A DNA stretch of 64,000 nt from Trichomonas vaginalis G3 (lineage: Eukaryota; Parabasalia; Trichomonadida; Trichomonadidae). The notes under the pieces were generated by a model. The model was not told where the DNA came from and ran no database searches. It saw only the letters and a program-made list of their open reading frames with translations. Location: contig NC_067206.1 in NCBI RefSeq assembly GCF_026262505.1, positions 18,435,319 through 18,499,318 on the forward strand, written 5' to 3'. A program made the position numbers and the translations under genes. Positions 31,511 to 40,558 of the stretch are shown in pieces. Within the stretch, counting starts at the first letter, position 1; each line of letters opens with the position of its first letter.

Positions 31511-32445
31511 ACTCTGAAGCTGTATTGCTTCAGGTCTTTTGGATGCAGTATGGACGAAACTACATTCCACATATTGATGGTAACTTTAATTTATTTGACG
31601 TCATGCATCGCTGTCTGCTTTGGGATGCAAACAGCAAAGTATTAACAAAATAGTTGTACCTTTTGGTTGAGGCTGACTCTATTTTACGTAGAGTAAAGTT
31701 GATTTAATCTAATATCTTGACCTCACTTTTTAGATTCAAGTCATGATGGTAATACAGATATTTAGTTCAACATTGAACTTTATATTTGGTCGATTAGAAA
31801 TACATTAATCTCGGTTGGTAGTATAGATTATTCTAATAATTTGACTTCACATTTGAATTTCAATAATGAAAGTATTACAGATGGTCTTGTCTTCACTATC
31901 TTATACATATGCACCATTCAAATTATAATGTTCTCCTTTACATTGACAATTTATTTCACATAAGTTGACGGTTAGTAACATTTTGGTATAACTTCAATGG
32001 CAAATATTTAGTGCTCCACTTACCTTGATCTTTGCTTCATTGGAATTGTAATTCTCTTTATTTGTTGGTGACTTCTCTGGTTTGGACCTTCATTTGGAAA
32101 AAGTGCCAAATAACGTCATTTTTAAAAATGCTTGTTTTTATGTTTTATACGATCCATTATAAGAATAAATAACACTTCTCATAATTTTTTTCACTTTTTT
32201 AATTTTTGATAAAGAGAATTAACCGCAAATTTTTTTATTTTAAAATTATGATCTATATCGTATTTGCAATAACATTATAATATTTAATGTTCTATGAAAA
32301 GTCCATTCAAATCCAGTCTCTAACCAATTGAATAAGTTTGTGGTTTTTCAGTGTACGGTATCACAAATCTATCAATTTTTTTTGTAAAAGTATACAAAAA
32401 CATATGGTGTTCAATTATTTTATAATAATATAAATATTAATGTTT
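31511..32445. other. AT-rich DNA up to Polinton copy 2, no gene seen
   Basis: Contains the tail of the decayed transposon and AT-rich intergenic DNA. The TGTTT at 32441-32445, repeated at 57314-57318, is the probable target duplication of copy 2 (five bases match, a sixth does not). Confidence 0.55.
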
Positions 32446-32562
32446 AAAAAAAAAAAAAAAAAAAAAAAAAGGTATTGGGGCTTCCAGGGGCTGCGCCCCT
32501 TCTAGCCCCGAAGATGTTTAGTATAAAATGAAGTTTTTATTCGGAAAATTGTTAGTCTTCTG
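32446..32562. repeat. Left terminal inverted repeat of Polinton copy 2 (short)
   Basis: A-run, palindrome GGGGCTGCGCCCC, then GAAGATGTTTAGTATAAAATG and GAAGTTTTTATTCGG, ending GGAAAATTGTTAGTCTTC. Only this roughly 90-bp core is shared with the right end; the long tandem-repeat section of copy 1 is absent. Confidence 0.8.
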
Positions 32563-33466
32563 GTGTGAATTCGGAGGACTCTTCTTGGATAGAGTCTTGT
32601 ATTTCCTCCTCTTCTTCTTCCTCCATTGCTTCTGGGAAGAAGCCTTCTTCTGGGTCGAAAACATTATATAATGTGTAATTGAATGACACATTATATCTTT
32701 CTTTGAGTTCGCTCTTGACAAAGAACTTAGTTCCAGGAATACAGAAGACTTCTGTGCGTTGGAAAAGCTGATGTCCTGGAACAAATTTGGCAATTAGAGA
32801 CTTCTTTTTTCCGAATTGTTCAGGAGTTTCCATGACGACAGTAACAACATCTCCATCTGCGAGGTCTTGTTGTTGTTCGGAAAGGTAAAGAGCAATGATA
32901 TGAATGGTTGCTGCGTTGAATTCGAGAAAGTCGAATTCAAATTGTGTTGTCGTATAGCATTCAAACCATTTTGTACAGTTGTCTCCGAACTCGTCAGTGT
33001 ATTCATCTTGGTCATATCCGTAACTAAAGACTTGGAATTCGGCAATTCTCTTGTCGAATGACCGTTGCATGTAACGAGGAAGATTTTGACGAACTTGGTA
33101 TAAAGTTCTCAACATTATGAGCTTAGTAAATGTTGGAAAATACTGAACTAAGACATCGCTAAGCTCAATTGGACTTGGAATTGTCTTAGTAAGTTCAATT
33201 GAACTAGCAATTGCTTTGTTCAGAACTTCACAGAACTGAGTATTGTATATAGCGTCTGGTTGTGTGTTTTCTTCGGCGTCTTTGAGATATTTAGAGCAAA
33301 TTTGTTGAAGAATTTCTCTTAATTCGCTGTTAGACTTTTTGGCGGTTATTCTAACAGCTGTGCCAGTTCTTGGAGGTTGTGGGGCTTTGGCTTTGGTTAG
33401 CGGTTGAGAATTGTTAATGTTGGCTTCCATTAGACAAAAATAAACTGTTTTTTTCGGACTACTCAT
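32552..33466 (-). CDS. Accessory Polinton protein, acidic tail, unknown
   Basis: One open frame of 304 residues from ATG 33466, or 292 from ATG 33430. The second start is attractive because TTTATTTTTGTCTA lies just before it. Residues 35-115 are helical (LREILQQICSKYLKDAEENT). Then comes an alpha-beta domain (FSYGYDQDEYTDEFGDNCTK, VVTVVMETPEQFGKKKSLIA). A strongly acidic tail (AMEEEEEEEIQDSIQEESSE) reaches into the inverted repeat. No homologue in copy 1 or the third element here, so it is cargo at the terminus. Divergent from the 1091-residue gene across a Myb-site-rich spacer. Function unknown. Confidence 0.6.
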   Translation of the reverse strand: MSSPKKTVYFCLMEANINNSQPLTKAKAPQPPRTGTAVRITAKKSNSELREILQQICSKYLKDAEENTQPDAIYNTQFCEVLNKAIASSIELTKTIPSPIELSDVLVQYFPTFTKLIMLRTLYQVRQNLPRYMQRSFDKRIAEFQVFSYGYDQDEYTDEFGDNCTKWFECYTTTQFEFDFLEFNAATIHIIALYLSEQQQDLADGDVVTVVMETPEQFGKKKSLIAKFVPGHQLFQRTEVFCIPGTKFFVKSELKERYNVSFNYTLYNVFDPEEGFFPEAMEEEEEEEIQDSIQEESSEFTPED

Positions 33467-33484
33467 AGAAAAGTTTAAAATAAA

Positions 33485-33660
33485 CCGTTTTCGTCAACGG
33501 TAACCCCCTCTATTTTTTTATTTTATTGAAAGGTCTCCGTTGGCAAACCGTTCCATCTCAAATATTGAATGAACTATAAACGTTTTTTGTTTTCTATACA
33601 TACTTTTTTGTCCAACGGTAAAACTTTTTACACAACGGTTTTTGAGAGTCGTCGCCGTTG
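33485..33660. promoter_or_regulatory. Cluster of CAACGG (Myb-type) sites in a divergent promoter
   Basis: Five exact CAACGG words occur in 175 bp: 33495-33500, 33613-33618 and 33633-33638 on plus, 33537-33542 and 33655-33660 on minus. AAACGG-type words lie at 33485 and 33548. YAACGG is the core bound by R2R3 Myb proteins, and Trichomonas has very many Myb genes that act as promoter regulators. Lies between the accessory gene and the 1091-residue gene. Function inferred. Confidence 0.5.
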
Positions 33661-33892
33661 ACTTTTTTGTAGAGCACTCAAAATAGTATAACTTTGTCCG
33701 GACAAGTAAGGGTCTATCGTCGCTACAGGAAAAGTTACAGGCGTTCCAAGGAAGTACTTTGAGAAGCCTTTTCCCCCTTATAGAATGAGATAGGACGGTT
33801 ATTTTACAAAACTGACAACACTTTGACCGAGTAGTTTTTTGTGCTGAACAAAAAGTGTCATATAAACATCTGTCAAAAACCGCTTTTTAACT

Positions 33893-33898
33893 TCACTT
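33893..33898 (+). promoter_or_regulatory. Initiator element TCACTT
   Basis: Fits the trichomonad initiator TCA(+1)Y(T/A), with the A seven bases before the ATG of the 1091-residue gene; the same arrangement occurs before 3787. A similar TCATAT lies at 37201-37206, just before the capsid gene. Confidence 0.6.
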
Positions 33899-33901
33899 AA
33901 A

Positions 33902-36900
33902 ATGCCACGTAAGCTACGTAAGAATATACGTAAGAGGAAGAGAGCATTGAAACATCCAATAGTAAGACTGACACCACAACAACAGTTGCAACAACAAATG
34001 CTGAATGACCCCACTATGTTGCAACAAATGTCAAGCAACCCTATGCTTTTAAACCGAGTTATTGGTGCACAGAGTGGAGGTTTAAGAGCGGCACTTTTAG
34101 CGAAAATGGCAGGCTATGGTGGAGCTGCAGACGGAACAGCATATAACCCTCAAAGTCAAATGAATTTGAGTTCACTCAAAAATCAAATAGCAGATGTCAA
34201 AAAGTCAAACATAGACATACAGAAGCAAATAAGTGAAAACGAAAAGAAACTAGAATATGACAGACACACAAAGAAACTCAATGAGTTAAACGTAGAGAAA
34301 AAGAAGAAAGAAGAACAACTGAAAGAACTAAGTACAGAGGAATATGCGAAAAAAGTGTCAGAAAAAGCAACAGAAGTAGCAAAAATGGAACAAGATGTCA
34401 TAAATTTGAAAAACCATACTACTCAATATAAAATACTGAAAGATGAAGAGATAAAACAAAAAGCCCTGAAGACATATATGGATAGCGATGAGTATAAAAA
34501 AGAAGTTGAAGCAAATGTAAAGGCAGAAAAACTTTTACAGTTGCAAAACCAAACCGTACAGTATGAAAACTTAGCACAAGAAAGTAAAAATAACGACGCA
34601 GCCATGCAAAAGGCAATGAAAAGCGCAGAATATATAAAAGCTAACAATGACTGGTTAGATGCCCAAGCCAACGCTAAAGCAGCCCAGCTTATAGGGTCAA
34701 TAAGGACAAAAATACAAGCGGATGAAGACAGTTCAAATGAAGCTTTAACAAATGCTGACTTTAAGAACGCCTTCGAAGCTCTTCATAGTAAGGTGAAACA
34801 AGTGAACGACTTCTCATCTGGAAAGAAACTGAAGTCTGAAGGTTTCGACAAAGAGTTAAAAGAAGTAGCACAAAATATGACGAAAATAACAGATGCAGCA
34901 ACGAGACAGGCAGTTCAAAGTGCCTATGACGCCGTTAGAGCAACTGTTGTGAAAAGTCAAGAAAAAGAGTTACAACAGACCAAAACAGACCTAGTAAATG
35001 CTTTCTTAAAAACGAAAAGTCAGGTAGGACATTACGCTGCAGATGGAACATATGTGCCAGCTGGTGGAACTTATATACCACCAAACCCTCCAAGAGAAGC
35101 ACCTGCACCAGGACTACCTAGAACATTTACATCGTCACATGGACACAGACACAGGCATGCACAACAACCAGCACAACAACCACCTCCACAACCAGCACAA
35201 CAACCAACAGTTCAAAACCCTGCACAACAACCACCTCCACAACCAGCACAGCAACCACAAACAGAGCAAGGACATAAAAGAAGTAGAGAACAAGGAAACC
35301 AAGAATTCTTAAAAATGCTTAAAGAAGAGTGTGGTTTCCCAGATACTGTTGACTTTAGTGACAGATATAAAGAAGCTATTGGAAAGTTCAAGGATGGAAA
35401 TACTGACCCGAACCTATTTAGCTTTATGGCTCAGCACCAAAACGGATATAATCTCAAACCTGGAAAATACAAGCTCGCTAAGGGATATGATTTAATAGCA
35501 TATCATCCAAATGACATGGATGAATTTACTCCGAGATATTTGATGTCAGAGCTAAATGACAATTCAACTTTCGTCATGAAACGCGTAAAAAATAGAGACG
35601 GAACGAAAGAACAAAAGCTTATGAATGCGGATGACGTAGATAGGGAAATTGTTGAAAACGGTCTCGGAATATATGAAATGCCAGCAGATGAGGTACAAGA
35701 AACTCCACAGGAAGAAGTTCAGATACAACCAGACATGGAAGAAATAGTTCAGCAACAACAGCTAGAAGAGCCTGAAGGAAACGAACAAGTCCCTCCTTTG
35801 GAAACTAACTTCACAGAACTAGATGAAGATTTGGAACAGCCGAAAAATCTTGACCCTCAACAAGAGTATGCGGAGAATATGGAATATTTCCAAGAGTCTA
35901 AAAAAAATTCGGCTGACATAGTAGAAGAATATCGAAAAATGTTTGCCGACATACAAAAGACTCCAACATCAGATGAAAATATTCAGCATAGAATGGAAGA
36001 ACTGAAAAAAAATGTACACAAATACAACAACCCTTTTTACTTACGAGCATTTAACGTTCAATCTTCGGATGAACTCGGTGAAGATAAAAGGTTAAATTTC
36101 AAGAAAACATATAGAAATGAAACATTGTTTAAAGTTCATTCAGAACCTAACCAAGATGGAAACAAACCTACTTTTGTTTCTGCAGACGATGGAACTACAA
36201 TGAGATGGGGTCATAAAGCTAACCCGGATAGGTGGTTCATAAACTTACAACCACAATTCCAAGAAGTTGTAGACGCAATGGAAGTCAATGGTGAACAAGA
36301 TATAGCTGGTATTTTAAGCGCGGCTTTAATGCCATTGAAAGATATGAAACATGCAGATATTTTGGACCAGTATGAAATGAACATGGCTGATGGAAATATA
36401 ACACCTGACGTTCTAGAACATTTATCTCAAAGAACTACACAGAACCATAGAGATGGTATATTTGGTGAAGAGTTTAGAAAGAAAGTTAGGGAGGGAGAAG
36501 GAAGAGAACCTATTGTACATGACCTTGCAAACGAAAGTTTACAAAATGTCATAAAAACTTACTTTGCAGACAATGAACCGAGAAGGGATGAATATTTAAG
36601 AAAACTCAAATGGACAGTACCAAATGAAATGTTAGTATTGAAAAACATGTTCCTTGACAAAATAAAACCAACTACAGAAATAAATGACGAAAGACTGAAA
36701 GATTGGGTAAAAGCTTTCCCATTCACAAAAGATATAGTTGGTAACATGGAAAGAAAACCAGAATGGCTACAAAAACATATATTTGGAAACGAGCATATTC
36801 CATATGGACAGGCACTGTTTGAAGAGCTTGAACCGGAAACTCAGGACAGAGTCATGCAAACAATACGCAAAGACTCAAATACAAACTATGACAAACTCTT

Positions 36901-37177
36901 TCTAGGATATAGGGTACCTGAGATGGGCGACCAGAGCCCAAAGGCAAAAAGGACATGGGAAATTTACAACATACTAGGTGAACATGAGGCAAAGATGCAA
37001 CAACTTGAAGCAGAGGGCAAGTTACCAAAGAAGAAGAGAAGAGTAGAACAAAGTGAAAGTAGTGAAGAAGTAACTTCATCTAGTGAAAGTAGTGGCAATG
37101 AAGGAAAAAGAAGAGTTAAAAACTCAGCCAGGAAGAAAGTAAAGCGTGGTCCACGTGGGTTCTATTATGACATATAA
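33902..37177 (+). CDS. Large Polinton protein (1091 residues), unknown, probably virion-associated
   Basis: Single open frame. Order of regions: basic Arg/Lys head (1-20); Gln-rich helix (25-55); Gly/Ala-rich patch (RAALLAKMAGYGGAADG); long coiled coil of Lys/Glu heptads (about 95-300); Pro/Gln low-complexity linker with repeated AQQPPPQPAQQP units (about 395-455). Next are acidic Gln-rich stretches, then a globular part (about 700-1000, with MRWGHKANPDRWFINLQPQF and ITPDVLEHLSQRTTQNHRDG). It ends in a Ser/Lys-rich basic tail (KKKRRVEQSESSEEVTSSSE) closing GPRGFYYDI. KKKRR could be a nuclear signal. Position next to the capsid gene suggests an internal structural or genome-binding protein. 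I recognise no family. Looks whole. Confidence 0.65.
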   Translation: MPRKLRKNIRKRKRALKHPIVRLTPQQQLQQQMLNDPTMLQQMSSNPMLLNRVIGAQSGGLRAALLAKMAGYGGAADGTAYNPQSQMNLSSLKNQIADVKKSNIDIQKQISENEKKLEYDRHTKKLNELNVEKKKKEEQLKELSTEEYAKKVSEKATEVAKMEQDVINLKNHTTQYKILKDEEIKQKALKTYMDSDEYKKEVEANVKAEKLLQLQNQTVQYENLAQESKNNDAAMQKAMKSAEYIKANNDWLDAQANAKAAQLIGSIRTKIQADEDSSNEALTNADFKNAFEALHSKVKQVNDFSSGKKLKSEGFDKELKEVAQNMTKITDAATRQAVQSAYDAVRATVVKSQEKELQQTKTDLVNAFLKTKSQVGHYAADGTYVPAGGTYIPPNPPREAPAPGLPRTFTSSHGHRHRHAQQPAQQPPPQPAQQPTVQNPAQQPPPQPAQQPQTEQGHKRSREQGNQEFLKMLKEECGFPDTVDFSDRYKEAIGKFKDGNTDPNLFSFMAQHQNGYNLKPGKYKLAKGYDLIAYHPNDMDEFTPRYLMSELNDNSTFVMKRVKNRDGTKEQKLMNADDVDREIVENGLGIYEMPADEVQETPQEEVQIQPDMEEIVQQQQLEEPEGNEQVPPLETNFTELDEDLEQPKNLDPQQEYAENMEYFQESKKNSADIVEEYRKMFADIQKTPTSDENIQHRMEELKKNVHKYNNPFYLRAFNVQSSDELGEDKRLNFKKTYRNETLFKVHSEPNQDGNKPTFVSADDGTTMRWGHKANPDRWFINLQPQFQEVVDAMEVNGEQDIAGILSAALMPLKDMKHADILDQYEMNMADGNITPDVLEHLSQRTTQNHRDGIFGEEFRKKVREGEGREPIVHDLANESLQNVIKTYFADNEPRRDEYLRKLKWTVPNEMLVLKNMFLDKIKPTTEINDERLKDWVKAFPFTKDIVGNMERKPEWLQKHIFGNEHIPYGQALFEELEPETQDRVMQTIRKDSNTNYDKLFLGYRVPEMGDQSPKAKRTWEIYNILGEHEAKMQQLEAEGKLPKKKRRVEQSESSEEVTSSSESSGNEGKRRVKNSARKKVKRGPRGFYYDI

Positions 37178-37209
37178 ATCCAACTATTCTATATTTTTAC
37201 TCATATGAA

Positions 37210-38814
37210 ATGTACGCCGCTCAGAATATAACGCCAACAGTTTTGGATGCCATGAACGGAAACGTTTCCGAATGGTATAACGAATGCGACAATGCCATTA
37301 GAAGGTCAGAAATAGTTCCTGGAACTTACGAATATACAACTGCTGTTTCTTATGGAAACGTAGGTGAGTTTGGAGAAGGTTCTTCAACAACAGTAGATAT
37401 TGCATGCGACAGGTTTCACATTATTTCTATTGACAACTCATTCTTATACGTGGAACAAGACATTGAAATAAAACCTTCTGCCAGGTTGTCTGACAAGAAA
37501 GGTTGCAATGGAATTTTCTATGTCGGATACCAATATGCTCCAGAAGTTTTTATGGGATATAAGATATATTCTAACTCTGACTTAGTTCAAACAGTAACAT
37601 GGGCAAACTATGAATGGTTCGCTTTGAGAAACTCCGTACAACCACAAGCTAGAGAACAAACAGACCAGTATGCCACCATTGAGAAAATAAGAAGACTTGA
37701 CCCTAACGTTCCAGGAGTTTATGTTAACCTTTCTGGACAAACTGCAGCAGCAGTAACCAAAGTAAAACTGAAACTTAGAGTTCCTTTGTCATCTTTCCTC
37801 ATCTTCAGGTTTTTAAGATACTTGCCAAACTGGGCAGGAAAAATTTCTATCGAACTTACTCCAAGCAAAAATAACTTAGTCATTGCACCAACACAAGACC
37901 CATTCACTCTTACAGAAGTAGTGGAACAAATAAAATGTCATTCGCCGACTTTTGCAAAAACAAAGTTGACTTAGACTTTGGTTTCTCAAACCTCAACACT
38001 GAAGTAAACTATTATTTCAATGCTGCTGGAGATGCTTGGGACCCAGTTAAGTTCACATGCGAAAAGTTTGAATGCAAGAGAATAGAAAGCAGACTTGCAG
38101 TCTATATGTTGGACCCAGATATTTCAAATGCTTTAGCTGCCAAATATATTGCAGTTCCACTTATGTTCCCTATACACCAAATATCTGTCAAAGACTTTGC
38201 AGGTGAAGTTGGAAACCAAAGTGCTGACCCAGGTGCAAGAACAGATATTGCCTTAACAACTGCAATGAAACATGCAGATACTATGTTTGTACTGTTCAGA
38301 CGAACTATAAATGACTATTCTTGTTTCTACAACCCCGGTATTAAATATATAAAACATAGATGGCAAATATTATCCAAGAGAAGAATATTCTACAGTTGAG
38401 GATATGAGGTCATACAACTTGACATTAGATGCTATGAACTTTAACAACAACTTCACAACAACCATAAACCCTGAAATGCAAAGTTCTATTATGCCATATG
38501 TGAAAGTATGGACTCATACAGGAGGTCAAAAAACTCAATATACAAATGGAGACCGTTCAAACTTTTGGCTTGGCATTCCATTTGCTGACTCAGAAGACTT
38601 TATGGGTGGTATTTCAACTGTTGGTACTGTACAAATACAATATACTGGTGACAGAGACGGTCCAGATGAACTGAGAGCAAAGAAGTTTACAAAACCAATA
38701 GCACTTTTCACGGAAGATGCTCTTTTGAAGATTCGTTCGATGAAACCTGCTGGGGCTCCTCAGATTGGCATAACGACAGCTTCCATCGAGCAGATTTTGG
38801 CAGCAGGTCAGTAA
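37210..38814 (+). pseudogene. Polinton major capsid-like protein (double jelly-roll candidate)
   Basis: Starts MYAAQNITPTVLDAMNGN 32 bases after the large gene, with TCATAT just upstream. Strand-rich throughout, for instance FSNLNTEVNYYFNAAGDAWD, DYSCFYNPGIK and LSSFLIFRFLRYLPNWAGKI. Total extent about 535 codons, in the 450-650 range of Polinton major capsid proteins. The call rests on size, composition and synteny with penton-like and ATPase genes; structure prediction would be needed for certainty. About two breaks. Overlaps the tail of the convergent minus gene by about 100 bases. Confidence 0.6.
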
Positions 38815-39127
38815 GTTGTTCTTGAACTGACTTCTCTCCGTCAAATATTGACAGTACGCCAGTTTTGACATAAAATTGTATTATAAACTTACCTTTAGAA
38901 ATATCGGTCAGTTTTGTTGTTATATTTTTGTCTGCTTCAAGAACTTTCACCATCTCGGTTATACCAACTTTCTTTGCTTTATGAAAATATTTTGGTTCAG
39001 CAAAGACTGCTATTCTATAACATTTTCCATTGTTTGTATAAAGAACTATTCTGTCAATGTATTTGTATTGTTTGTGTGTGTAAACTTTGTTTTGCTTCAA
39101 TTCGAAGAGATACTCAAATACGTCCAT
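38708..39127 (-). CDS. Small conserved Polinton protein (139 residues)
   Basis: Starts MDVFEYLFELKQNKVYTHKQ. An alpha-beta body (IDRIVLYTNNGKCYRIAVFA, KGKFIIQFYVKTGVLSIFDG) is followed by a charged tail that overlaps the end of the capsid gene on the other strand. The third element has a gene in the same place (62700-63080). Function unknown. The overlapping C-terminus may be partly non-native. Confidence 0.5.
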   Translation of the reverse strand: MDVFEYLFELKQNKVYTHKQYKYIDRIVLYTNNGKCYRIAVFAEPKYFHKAKKVGITEMVKVLEADKNITTKLTDISKGKFIIQFYVKTGVLSIFDGEKSVQEQLTDLLPKSARWKLSLCQSEEPQQVSSNESSKEHLP

Positions 39128-39145
39128 CTTTTTATTCTAAGTAAA
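39128..39145. promoter_or_regulatory. 18-bp bidirectional start region
   Basis: Only CTTTTTATTCTAAGTAAA separates the start codons of two divergent genes. The same core, TTTTTATTCTA(GA/AG)TAAAAT, occupies 54559-54576 and its equivalents in copy 1 (8945-8962 and 23067-23084). A sequence this short must hold both transcription starts or be overlapped by leaders. Confidence 0.55.
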
Positions 39146-39727
39146 ATGTCATTTCCGAAAAATAGAAGCGTAAGTGTTTCAAAAGGTTTAATGGCGATGG
39201 CAGATGTGAAGTTAAATTCACCAACTCAAACAAACAGTCAAAGTGTTGTTGTCAATGTCAAAGAAAGAGATGTTGAAGTGGGGAAACCATACGAAGACGA
39301 AGATGGTATAGCAATTGTTCCTGTAAAAGAACAACCAACATATCCTGAAGTTAGCAGAGACTTAAGTTCTGTTGCAGATATTCGAAACGACTACCAACAA
39401 CTTAAAGACAAACTTAAAACTCAGGAGAAGATTTGTCAAGCTTTAGGTATAATGTTAAACTTGGTCGAACACAACCCTGTAAAAGTGAACTCATATGTCA
39501 TTGCACCTCATGAAGTTTTGAAAGAACTATTGAAACTTTTGACAGAGGCAGACGATATAAACATCAAAGAAATAGAACCCGACGTTAGTTGCTGTGGTGT
39601 TTCATATAATGTCATTGACAAGATATACGTTATGAAAGGAGGTGAAACGTTGAACTTAAAATATAGTTTCCCAGACGTTATAAAAATATTTGACGACCAC
39701 AACATTTCATTAAAATTTATTTGCTAA
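39146..39727 (+). CDS. Conserved Polinton protein, 193 residues, unknown
   Basis: Near-identical to 8963-9544. The start at MSFPKNRSVSVSKGL is chosen because the longer frame extends back through the divergent gene. Coiled coil at 75-110 and a compact C-terminal domain. Penton-like gene follows after four bases. Homologous to 63114-63726, so it is core to this lineage. Candidates are a minor capsid cement or scaffold protein; unproven. Confidence 0.7.
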   Translation: MSFPKNRSVSVSKGLMAMADVKLNSPTQTNSQSVVVNVKERDVEVGKPYEDEDGIAIVPVKEQPTYPEVSRDLSSVADIRNDYQQLKDKLKTQEKICQALGIMLNLVEHNPVKVNSYVIAPHEVLKELLKLLTEADDINIKEIEPDVSCCGVSYNVIDKIYVMKGGETLNLKYSFPDVIKIFDDHNISLKFIC

Positions 39728-39731
39728 GTAA

Positions 39732-40529
39732 ATGGCAGAAGACACAATGGTTTATACTATTACGACTAAAAACCCTGAGTCATATAATTCTATAACAACA
39801 AACTTACAAAGTCCTCAAGGACGATATTGTAAACTAACCTTAAACACAATGACGACTAAAGCCTGTTTTGCTCTTTTGACACCAGAAGACTTTATTGTTG
39901 TGAATGGTAAAAAATACTCCTTTGAAGATACTTACTCAGATATACCACCAACAGGTTTTGTTGACTTATTTAATACTTTAAGGACGAGTGTAACATGTGC
40001 TGCAACTAGAGCAGGTTTCATTATGTTTGGATGTCCGACTGAGTTTACTATAAACAATATGAGCTATAATACAAAACTTATTTCTGGTTTTTACTACCAA
40101 CAGTTTCCTATAACAGGAAAAGGTGTCATACAAGGAATGTCTGTTCCATTGACTTTAAGCACACCTATTTTATATATTGTTTCAAACTTAGGTTCAAAGT
40201 GTTATTCGAATGTCGACAGAAACTACTATGACCAAAAGATACTTATGCGTATAAACAATACTTTCTCTGCTGGTTTGCCTATTGTTCATTCGAATGCAGA
40301 ATTTTCAACCTTAGTGAACTCAAACACATTGGCAAGTATAACGTTAACATTAGTTGACGCAAACTTTGTTCCTGTAAAACTTTTATGTCCTATGTATTTG
40401 TCAATGACGGCAGAAAGTTTCGAATTGGAAGATGCAACTGGTGAAAGTATTGTATTACAAGAACAACTTCAACAACAAATAGCTCAAGAACAACAAATGC
40501 AACAAATGGAACAACAAAGTCAAGAATAA
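39732..40529 (+). CDS. Penton/minor-capsid-like protein (265 residues)
   Basis: All-beta sequence with a repeated alternation of hydrophobic and polar residues (GRYCKLTLNTMTTKACFALL, SITLTLVDANFVPVKLLC). The ending ...LTLVDANFVPVKL matches the common close of single-jelly-roll minor capsid proteins (strand, Asp-x-x-Gly-like turn, strand). A Gln-rich tail follows. Size and linkage to the capsid gene fit the Polinton penton protein. Looks whole. Confidence 0.55.
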   Translation: MAEDTMVYTITTKNPESYNSITTNLQSPQGRYCKLTLNTMTTKACFALLTPEDFIVVNGKKYSFEDTYSDIPPTGFVDLFNTLRTSVTCAATRAGFIMFGCPTEFTINNMSYNTKLISGFYYQQFPITGKGVIQGMSVPLTLSTPILYIVSNLGSKCYSNVDRNYYDQKILMRINNTFSAGLPIVHSNAEFSTLVNSNTLASITLTLVDANFVPVKLLCPMYLSMTAESFELEDATGESIVLQEQLQQQIAQEQQMQQMEQQSQE

Positions 40530-40558
40530 AAAATAATATTTTTTTTATTTTTATAAAA
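40530..40558 (+). promoter_or_regulatory. AT-rich element promoter word before the helicase
   Basis: AATAATATTTTTTTTATTTT then TATAAAAATG. Close variants of ATATTTTTTTATTTTTAT lie 5-20 bases before ATGs at 10389, 11656, 41830, 44719(-), 16787(-), 17714(-), 15413(-), 19292(-) and 51081(-). The recurrence at unrelated genes suggests a shared promoter or leader signal of the element. Confidence 0.5.
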
